Source: an uncultured Clostridia bacterium
GTDB taxonomy: Bacteria; Bacillota; Clostridia; Oscillospirales; Acutalibacteraceae
Length of the DNA: 6,575 nt
Assembly (NCBI GenBank): GCA_945227095.1
Contig: CALYOC010000042.1
Location: 1-6,575 of the forward strand
Direction: 5' to 3'
Shown: positions 1-4,954 of the stretch, piece by piece
Position numbering within the stretch: position 1 is the first letter of the stretch
Layout of the letters: each line of letters starts with the position of its first letter
The notes under the pieces: generated by a model
What the model was told of the DNA's origin: nothing
Database searches by the model: none
The model's input: the letters and a program-made list of their open reading frames with translations, nothing else
Translations under genes and position numbers: made by a program

Positions 1-71
1 TTTTTCAAGCAGAAGACGGAATTCGAGATTGCCTCTTGTCTCGTGGGCTCGGAGAGGTGTATTAGAGACAG
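1..71. other. Illumina Nextera P7 adapter and index left on the contig end (artefact)
   Basis: Bases 6-29 match the 24-base P7 flow-cell sequence with two mismatches (positions 20 and 23). Bases 30-37 read TGCCTCTT, which from memory is the Nextera i7 index N711. Bases 38-71 match the 34-base Nextera read-2 transposase adapter with two mismatches (56 and 63); this includes the 19-base Tn5 mosaic end at 53-71. The five T bases at 1-5 fit the poly-A tail commonly seen when a read runs through the adapter, viewed on the other strand. The order P7, index, read-2 adapter, insert is exactly that of a library molecule. None of this belongs to the organism, and native sequence starts at base 72. Confidence 0.97.
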
Positions 72-507
72 GAATATGAGGGTGCATATATGCTTTACCG
101 CTTTTATGTTTTTCTTCCTGCTCCGATATGATTTTTGGGTGTTGAGCAAGGTGCAGTATGCGCTGCTCGCCGTAACCTGCGCTGCAGTATTTATGGCAGA
201 ATGTATCAATACTGCGGTTGAAACCGTGGTTGACCTCGTAAGTCCGGGGTTTAACAAGCTCGCGGGGATAGCGAAGGATACGGCAGGTGCGGGTGTGCTC
301 TTTATCGCTGTCGGCGCCGTTGTCGAGGGAATAATATTTCTGTGGCAGCCGCAGGCTTTTTCAAAGCTTTTCGCCTATTATTCGTCACATATCGGCGAGT
401 GTGTAGCGGTTTGTGCGGCGATAGTTCTCGCGGTTGTGTTTGTGTTTTATACCGATGTTTTCAAGAAATTTTTGAATAAAAGAAAGCTCGCAGGGGAGAA
501 AAAATGA
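72..507 (+). CDS. dgkA: Diacylglycerol kinase / undecaprenol kinase family protein, 5' end missing
   Basis: Integral membrane lipid kinase of the DAGK family. In Gram-positive bacteria these enzymes mostly phosphorylate undecaprenol to recycle the cell-wall lipid carrier. The codons from base 73 read NMRVH, the conserved stretch that precedes the first membrane helix. The active-site block AECINTAVETVVDL then follows at about 226-267; its Glu, Asn and Glu align with E69, N72 and E76 of E. coli DgkA. KDTAGAGV continues the family pattern. About 25-30 N-terminal residues are missing because the contig stops in adapter. The frame does extend left to a GTG at 43, but that start and about ten codons are adapter, so no real start is visible. 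Beyond the usual three helices there is a fourth hydrophobic segment (about 397-462) and a Lys-rich tail, making the C-terminus longer than typical. The TGA stop overlaps the era start (ATGA), which suggests translational coupling. Confidence 0.9.
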
Positions 508-1175
508 GTACAAAATCAGCCTTTGTTTCAATAATAGGTGTGCCCAATGTGGGTAAATCCTCAATTCTCAATACCGTTTTGGGGGAGAAAATTGCAATCA
601 CGTCTTCAAAGCCGCAGACTACAAGAACGCGGATAATGGGAGTGCTGACGGATAACGATGTTCAGCTTGTCTTTACCGATACGCCCGGATACTTTAAGCC
701 AAAGAATAAATTGGGACAACAGATGGTTGCGGCGGTAGGTGAGAGCTTGAGCGCGGGCGATGTCTGCCTTTTTGTGACCGAGAGCAAGGGCAAGCTCAAG
801 CCGGGAGAAGAGGAACTGCTCGCAAAGCTTGCCGCAAGGAAGGCGCGCGTTATACTCGCTGTCAATAAGATAGATATGCTTGAAGATAAGAGCGAACTTT
901 TGCAGAGGATAGCGCTTTTTGCCTCGCTTTATGATTTTGAGGCGGTGGTACCTGTCAGTGCGACAACGGGGGAGAATATCTGTGAGCTTGTTTCGGAGCT
1001 TAAAAAGCTTGCCGAGGAAGGACCGTTTTATTTTCCGGAGGACACCTTGACCGACCAGCCCGAAAAGGTGATTGCCGCAGAGATAATCAGGGAGAAAATG
1101 CTCCGCTTGCTCAGCAAGGAGGTGCCTCACGGCGTCGCGGTTTCCATCGAAACGATGAGGGAGCGTCCGTCGTGA
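504..1175 (+). CDS. era: GTPase Era, GTPase-domain part, ending at an in-frame TGA
   Basis: Era is an essential GTPase that binds the 3' end of 16S rRNA and helps 30S subunit assembly. This part carries the complete G domain: G1 GVPNVGKS (residues 12-19; the family usually has GRPNVGKST), G2 SSKPQTTRTRI (34-44), G3 DTPG (59-62), G4 NKID (121-124) and G5 SAT (152-154). The typical Era linker ends in PHGVAVSIE. Translation stops at TGA 1173-1175, just before the KH domain, which continues in the same frame from 1176. Without that stop, 504-1406 encodes 300 residues, the normal Era length. The start is supported by GGGGAG at 493-498, five bases upstream, and by overlap with the dgkA stop. If the stop is real, the product would lack its RNA-binding domain. 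An isolated base-call error is the simpler explanation. Confidence 0.93.
   Translation: MSTKSAFVSIIGVPNVGKSSILNTVLGEKIAITSSKPQTTRTRIMGVLTDNDVQLVFTDTPGYFKPKNKLGQQMVAAVGESLSAGDVCLFVTESKGKLKPGEEELLAKLAARKARVILAVNKIDMLEDKSELLQRIALFASLYDFEAVVPVSATTGENICELVSELKKLAEEGPFYFPEDTLTDQPEKVIAAEIIREKMLRLLSKEVPHGVAVSIETMRERPS
1173..1175 (+). other. era: In-frame TGA inside era (codon 224); the whole gene spans 504-1406
   Basis: The two Era parts lie in one reading frame with no insertion or deletion between them; only this codon interrupts 300 codons. It falls in the variable hinge between the GTPase and KH domains, between RERPS and DIMDIDAVIYCERES. Many Era proteins have a Gly or polar residue here, so GGA to TGA or CGA to TGA are the likely single-base changes. 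TGA also ends dgkA, yqzL and mutS2 at sensible places and does not occur inside recO, mutS2 or the permease. A general reassignment of TGA is therefore unlikely. A sequencing or assembly error near a contig end that already contains adapter errors fits best; a true strain-level nonsense mutation is possible. Confidence 0.9.
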
Positions 1176-1181
1176 GACATT

Positions 1182-1406
1182 ATGGATATTGACGCGGTAA
1201 TTTATTGTGAGAGGGAATCTCATAAAGGTATAATTATCGGCAAGCACGGCGCTATGCTCAAGAAGATAAGCACTTTTGCAAGGCAGGATTTAGAAAAATT
1301 CTTTATGATAAAGGTCAATCTTTCAACTTGGGTAAAGGTTAAGGAGGATTGGCGCAACCGACCGGGACTTATTCACAATTTCGGTTTGGATTTCACAGCG
1401 GAGTAA
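1182..1406 (+). CDS. era: GTPase Era, C-terminal KH-domain part
   Basis: This is the C-terminal RNA-binding half of Era. DAVIYCERESHKGIIIGKHGAMLKK is the KH-domain core; its GxxG loop is GKHG (residues 246-249 of the full protein) and contacts the 3' end of 16S rRNA. The WVKVKEDWRN block near the end is also highly conserved in Era. The first ATG after the internal stop is at 1182, but only a weak purine run (GAGA at 1174-1177) lies before it, so independent initiation is not convincing. I read this as the continuation of the upstream frame rather than a separate gene. It ends with TAA at 1404-1406. Confidence 0.85.
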   Translation: MDIDAVIYCERESHKGIIIGKHGAMLKKISTFARQDLEKFFMIKVNLSTWVKVKEDWRNRPGLIHNFGLDFTAE

Positions 1407-1430
1407 GCGGTAAAATTACTGCATTTTTCT
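1407..1430 (+). terminator. Weak intrinsic terminator-like hairpin after era
   Basis: Bases 1407-1412 (GCGGTA) pair with 1417-1422 (TACTGC) to give a 6-bp stem with one G-T pair and a 4-base loop. A run of five T (1424-1428) and more T-rich sequence follow. It starts directly after the era stop. The stem is short, so termination would be partial at best. Together with the promoter-like sequence downstream it suggests a transcription boundary between era and yqzL. Confidence 0.4.
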
Positions 1431-1453
1431 ACTTTTAGCATAAACTACCACGG

Positions 1454-1482
1454 TTAAAAAACTTATAAATACTCAATATAAT
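1454..1482 (+). promoter_or_regulatory. Candidate sigma-A promoter upstream of yqzL-recO-mutS2
   Basis: A perfect TATAAT lies at 1477-1482, with TTAAAA (4 of 6 matches to TTGACA) at 1454-1459 and a 17-base spacer. A drawback is that transcription would begin at about 1488-1490, inside the yqzL ribosome binding site. That promoter could serve recO but would give yqzL almost no leader. A second -10-like TATAAA at 1464-1469 would leave the binding site intact but has no good -35 box. AT-rich sequence produces such matches easily. Confidence 0.35.
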
Positions 1483-1485
1483 ATT

Positions 1486-1492
1486 GAGGTGA
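1486..1492 (+). promoter_or_regulatory. Ribosome binding site of yqzL, partly in a small hairpin
   Basis: GAGGTGA is close to the ideal Shine-Dalgarno sequence and sits five bases before ATG 1498. It is the main reason to accept the short yqzL frame as translated. Its first three bases lie in the 3' arm of an AT-rich palindrome: 1472-1478 can pair with 1482-1488 around a 3-base loop. Confidence 0.75.
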
Positions 1493-1497
1493 CCGAA

Positions 1498-1608
1498 ATG
1501 GCCGACGAGAAAAAACTGTGGGATGAGTTCAAGAGAACGGGTTCGATAGAAGACTATATTAAATATGTGAACGCACGCAGAGAGAATAAGGATGTTAATA
1601 CAGACTGA
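1498..1608 (+). CDS. yqzL: YqzL-like small protein (36 aa)
   Basis: A 36-residue protein beginning MADEKKLWDEF and containing RTGSIEDYIKYV. The pattern of an aromatic residue, then TGSI, then DYxxY is what I know from the short YqzL family, which in Bacillus and many Clostridia is encoded exactly between era and recO. The position here is the same. No biochemical function is established for the family as far as I know. The protein is charged and soluble, with no membrane segment or signal peptide. The start is fixed by the strong GAGGTGA at 1486-1492. The 3' end overlaps recO by 17 bases, so the two are probably translationally coupled. The family call rests on the short motif plus synteny. 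Confidence 0.8.
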   Translation: MADEKKLWDEFKRTGSIEDYIKYVNARRENKDVNTD

Positions 1609-2341
1609 TGCAATCGTAATAAAAATCAATAATGTGGGCGAGTCTGACAAATTAGTCACTCTTTTAAGCAGAGATTTAGGAATAATAAGAGCGTTTGTCA
1701 GAGGAGCGAAGAATGTTAAGAGCAAGGCTCTTTCGGCCACCGAACTTTTCAGTTACGGCGATTTTACAATTTACGCAGCAACCGACAAGTATATCGTCAG
1801 AGAGGTTGAGTCAAAACAGATGTTTTTCGCCCTGCGCGGCGATATTGAAAAATTGGCTCTCGCGCAGTATTTTGCGCAGATTATGTTAGAGCTTGCGCCG
1901 AGGGAGGAAAATGCGGACGATTATTTAAGGCTTTTACTTAACAGTCTGCATTTTCTTTGCCGGAATGAAAAACCGCCCATGCTTATAAAAGCAGTTGTAG
2001 AATTGCGGACAATGGCCATGGCAGGATATATGCCTGATATTTGCACCTGCTCAAAGTGCGGCAAGGCGGAGAGTGACACAATGTACTTTAATGTCAGAAC
2101 GGGCCAACTGTACTGTGACGAATGTGCCGTTTCCGGCAAGAGGATATCATTAAGCGTTGTAGTCGCTATGAGATATATAATCTATTGTCCGTTTAATAAG
2201 GTGTTTTCGTTTGTAATTTCCGATGAGCTGGTGCCCGAACTTTGCGAGATAACACAGAACTTTTTACTCATTCATTCGGAGAAGAAATTTACCACTCTTG
2301 AATTTTTAGAGTCGTTACATATAGAGGATTTTAATGGATAA
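1592..2341 (+). CDS. recO: DNA repair protein RecO
   Basis: RecO works in the RecFOR pathway: it anneals complementary strands and helps RecR load RecA on SSB-coated single-stranded DNA. The 249-residue length is normal. The N-terminal OB-fold begins MLIQTDAIVIK and runs to about residue 80, with the family pattern GESDKLVTLLSRDLG and FVRGAKNVKS. A helical domain follows. A zinc-binding site is visible as C153-x2-C156 and C175-x2-C178, within CSKCG and LYCDEC. The ATG at 1592 lies inside yqzL and has only a weak purine-rich site upstream (AGAGAG at about 1579-1584), which suggests coupling to yqzL translation. The TAA stop overlaps the mutS2 start by 8 bases, so the three genes form one translational chain. 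Confidence 0.95.
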   Translation: MLIQTDAIVIKINNVGESDKLVTLLSRDLGIIRAFVRGAKNVKSKALSATELFSYGDFTIYAATDKYIVREVESKQMFFALRGDIEKLALAQYFAQIMLELAPREENADDYLRLLLNSLHFLCRNEKPPMLIKAVVELRTMAMAGYMPDICTCSKCGKAESDTMYFNVRTGQLYCDECAVSGKRISLSVVVAMRYIIYCPFNKVFSFVISDELVPELCEITQNFLLIHSEKKFTTLEFLESLHIEDFNG

Positions 2342-4730
2342 GAATTTATTGTCAATAGAATTGGATAAGGTGCTTAAACTTTTAGCGGACCAAGCGGCTT
2401 GCGAGGAGACAAAGGACAGGATAAATCACTTAAAGCCCATAAGTGATTTAGCTGTCGTGAACTCACTTTTAAAGGAGACGCAGGACGCTTACACTCTGCT
2501 GTCCAAATTCGGAGGCCCGTCGTTCAGAGGTATTTATGATGTCAGCGGCTTTATTGCGAGGGCGCAGGCGGGCGGAAGTTTGAATATGAGCGAACTGCTT
2601 AAAATTGCCAATATGCTCCGCGGTGTGCGCGTACTTGTGGAGTGGCGTTCTCACTGCGAGGGGATAAGGACAAGCCTTGATAAGTATTTTAACGAATTGA
2701 CTCCCAATAAGTTTTTAGAGGAGAAGATTTTTTCTATTATAATTTCCGAGGACGAAATTGCAGACAACGCCTCTCCGGCATTGAGCGATATTCGAAGAAA
2801 GATTCGCAGTATTTCATCTTCGATAAGGAATCAGTTGGACAGTATGGTTCGCTCCTCGGCGACGAAAAAGTATTTGCAGGAAGCTGTTGTGACATTCCGC
2901 AACGGCAGATTTGTCGTACCCGTAAAGAGTGAGTACAGAACGAGTGTACCCGGTATGGTGCACGATACCTCGGCGAGCGGCGCAACTGTGTTTATCGAGC
3001 CGGTTTCCGTGGTAAATGCGAATAATGATATAAAGGTGCTCGAGGGTAAGGAGCGAGAGGAGATTGAGCGAATTCTCGACGAGCTCTCCGCACAGGTGGC
3101 ATTGTTTGCCGAGAACATGGGTATGAGCTATACCAATATCGTGTCCTTGGATATGATTTTTGCAAAAGCACAGCTTGCGTATAAAATGAAAGCTTCATTT
3201 CCCGTTATGAATGACAAGGGGATAATCGAGCTTAAAAAGGCGCGCCATCCCTTAATAGATGCGAAAAAGGTTGTCCCGACTGATATTAAGCTCGGACAGG
3301 ATTTTGATACACTTATAATCACCGGACCTAATACCGGCGGAAAGACCGTATCTATTAAGACAATCGGAGTTTTGAGCGCTATGGCGATGTGCGGTATGAT
3401 GATCCCTGCGGGGGACGAAAGTAAACTGTCTGTCTTTAATGATATATTGGTTGATATAGGTGACGAGCAGAGCATTGAGCAGTCGCTCTCAACCTTTTCG
3501 GGACATATGGTTAATATTATTAAGATTATGTCCCAAGCGCAGGAGGGCAGTCTTGTGCTGATAGATGAGCTCGGAGCCGGAACTGACCCGGTAGAGGGTG
3601 CCGCGCTTGCTATGGCTATTTTGGAGAATATACATATAAAGGGTGCTAAGATTGCCGCCACAACGCACTATGCCGAGTTAAAGGTATATGCCTTGCAGAC
3701 GGCGAGGGTTGAGAATGCCTGTTGTGAATTTGATGTAACTTCGTTAAAGCCGACATACAGGCTGCTTTTAGGAGTTCCGGGAAGGTCGAATGCCTTTGCC
3801 ATTTCGGAAAAATTGGGAATGGATAAGTCTGTTATCGAGCGGGCGGGAGAACTTGTTTCCTCCGATAACAGAAATTTTGAAAAGGTGGTTGAGTCCTTGG
3901 AGGAAACGCGGCAAAGCTTGGAAAAGGAGAGATTGCTCGCGCAGACTTTATCCCAAAGGGCAAGGGAGGATACCGAAAAGGCCAAGAAAATTAAGGATAA
4001 TATCGAAAAACTTAAAAATGAAGAACTCTCAAAGGCTCGGACGCAGGCAATTCGAATTACGGATAAGGCAAAACGCGAGTCTGCCGCGTTAATTGACGAG
4101 CTCAATAAGCTTCGCGCAGATGAAAAATCAGCGGCTGAAAAATCCGCACTTGCAAAGCGAATAGTAAAGCGCGGACTTGATAAGTTGGAGGATATTTCCT
4201 CGGATGAATTGAGCATTGTAAATGATGAGTACAAGGATTATAAATTACCCCGAAGGCTTTATCGGGGAGATGTCGTATTCTGCAAAAATCTCGGCGTCAA
4301 GGGTACCGTTTCCTCCGACAGGGACAAAAAGGGAATGTATGAAATTGTTTCCGGCTTAATCAAGACAAAGGTCAGCGAGGACGACCTTATTTTGTCCGAA
4401 AATTCCTCCGCTTCAAAGCGTACCGGCGCTAAGCGAACTGCGCCGTCGGGCAGATATAACAGTTTTGACGAGCGGGTAAGCTCACCGGTCAACACCTCTT
4501 GTGATTTGCGCGGAATGACTGTTGAAGAAGCGATAGAGAATGTGGATAAGTTTATCGACACCTGTGCGATAAATTCCTTGGGAGAGGTCACTGTGATTCA
4601 CGGCAAGGGACCGGGGGCGCTGAGGAAAGCGGTCAGAGAGTTTCTTCGCAAATGTCCTGCGGTTGACTCATACCGTCCGGGTGTTTACGGAGAGGGAGAA
4701 AACGGAGTTACAATTGTCAAGTTGAAGTGA
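2334..4730 (+). CDS. mutS2: Endonuclease MutS2 (MutS-family ATPase with Smr domain)
   Basis: At 798 residues this is a normal full-length MutS2. It lacks the mismatch-recognition domain of MutS1. The N-terminal core and clamp region is followed by the ATPase: Walker A GPNTGGKT (331-338), signature STFSGHM (386-392) and Walker B LVLIDELGAGTD with D411 and E412. A long charged coiled coil covers about 500-620, then a small beta-rich region at about 640-690. The C-terminal Smr domain carries DLRG (724-727) and HGKGPG (756-761; usually HGKGTG). Family members have been linked to suppression of homologous recombination, and in Bacillus subtilis to splitting of collided ribosomes. Start ATG 2334 has AGAGGA at 2323-2328, five bases upstream, and overlaps the recO stop. 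The gene ends in a double stop, TGA TAA. Confidence 0.97.
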   Translation: MDKNLLSIELDKVLKLLADQAACEETKDRINHLKPISDLAVVNSLLKETQDAYTLLSKFGGPSFRGIYDVSGFIARAQAGGSLNMSELLKIANMLRGVRVLVEWRSHCEGIRTSLDKYFNELTPNKFLEEKIFSIIISEDEIADNASPALSDIRRKIRSISSSIRNQLDSMVRSSATKKYLQEAVVTFRNGRFVVPVKSEYRTSVPGMVHDTSASGATVFIEPVSVVNANNDIKVLEGKEREEIERILDELSAQVALFAENMGMSYTNIVSLDMIFAKAQLAYKMKASFPVMNDKGIIELKKARHPLIDAKKVVPTDIKLGQDFDTLIITGPNTGGKTVSIKTIGVLSAMAMCGMMIPAGDESKLSVFNDILVDIGDEQSIEQSLSTFSGHMVNIIKIMSQAQEGSLVLIDELGAGTDPVEGAALAMAILENIHIKGAKIAATTHYAELKVYALQTARVENACCEFDVTSLKPTYRLLLGVPGRSNAFAISEKLGMDKSVIERAGELVSSDNRNFEKVVESLEETRQSLEKERLLAQTLSQRAREDTEKAKKIKDNIEKLKNEELSKARTQAIRITDKAKRESAALIDELNKLRADEKSAAEKSALAKRIVKRGLDKLEDISSDELSIVNDEYKDYKLPRRLYRGDVVFCKNLGVKGTVSSDRDKKGMYEIVSGLIKTKVSEDDLILSENSSASKRTGAKRTAPSGRYNSFDERVSSPVNTSCDLRGMTVEEAIENVDKFIDTCAINSLGEVTVIHGKGPGALRKAVREFLRKCPAVDSYRPGVYGEGENGVTIVKLK

Positions 4731-4737
4731 TAATATC

Positions 4738-4766
4738 TTTACATATAAACTAAAATATGGTTTAAT
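4738..4766 (+). promoter_or_regulatory. Sigma-A promoter of the tRNA-Arg gene
   Basis: TTTACA (4738-4743) and TTTAAT (4761-4766) each match the consensus at 5 of 6 positions and are separated by exactly 17 bases. A TG at 4758-4759 gives an extended -10. The predicted start at about 4773 lies a few bases before the tRNA 5' end. This indicates that the tRNA is transcribed independently of mutS2. Confidence 0.72.
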
Positions 4767-4776
4767 ATATGTGCTT

Positions 4777-4853
4777 CCGCCCGTAGCATAATTGGATAAT
4801 GCACCGGATTCCGATTCCGGCGATTGGGAGTTCAAACCTCTTCGGGCGGGCCA
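4777..4853 (+). tRNA. tRNA-Arg (anticodon CCG)
   Basis: A complete cloverleaf can be drawn. The acceptor stem CCGCCCG (4777-4783) pairs with CGGGCGG (4843-4849). The D stem is GCAT/ATGC (4786-4789 with 4799-4802), and its loop contains GG and the following A typical of arginine tRNAs. The anticodon stem CCGGA/TCCGG (4804-4808 with 4816-4820) holds the loop TTCCGAT, anticodon CCG at 4811-4813. A 5-base variable loop follows, then T stem GGGAG/CTCTT with loop TTCAAAC. The discriminator is G4850 and CCA is encoded at 4851-4853. It reads CGG codons. It has its own promoter and terminator. Confidence 0.96.
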
Positions 4854-4886
4854 AAAGCCGTTCTCTTGCGAGAACGGCTTTTCTTT
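4853..4886 (+). terminator. Intrinsic terminator after tRNA-Arg, probably bidirectional
   Basis: A perfect 13-bp inverted repeat: 4853-4865 pairs with 4870-4882 around a TTGC loop, and the T-rich tract TTTTCTTT covers 4879-4886. The last A of the tRNA CCA is also the first base of the stem. Because A bases flank the left arm, the minus-strand transcript also ends in a short U run. It could therefore stop the convergent permease transcript as well. Confidence 0.9.
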
Positions 4887-4954
4887 GCATTATTCTGAAT
4901 ATTTAATAATGAATTTTAATATCAGCTCTTACTGAAATTTGTCTTAATATCGGT
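4887..4954. other. AT-rich spacer between two convergent units; nothing recognised
   Basis: This stretch separates the tRNA terminator from the stop of the minus-strand permease gene. I see no frame with a ribosome binding site, no strong hairpin of its own and no repeat of the tRNA 3' end. The permease transcript probably runs through it to the shared terminator. Confidence 0.6.

Noticed and set aside
53..71. Tn5 mosaic end, suggesting a natural Tn5-like transposon end
   Set aside because: It is immediately preceded by the Nextera read-2 adapter, an index and P7, so it is library chemistry rather than a mobile element.
1173..1175. Genetic-code change with TGA read as Gly or Trp
   Set aside because: TGA ends dgkA, yqzL and mutS2 at the expected points and is absent inside the other long genes.
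606..1247. Minus-strand open frame of 213 codons opposite era
   Set aside because: It spans the conserved Era motifs on the other strand, has no family resemblance, and crosses the era domain junction only by chance openness.
3128..4234. Long minus-strand open frames opposite mutS2
   Set aside because: They are shadows of the mutS2 frame: Ser/Ala/Leu-rich, with no recognisable domain, while the plus strand carries all MutS2 motifs.
4777..4954. tRNA-Arg as an integration (attachment) site of a genomic island
   Set aside because: I found no direct repeat of the tRNA 3' end downstream within the window and no integrase gene, so only the compositional hint remains.
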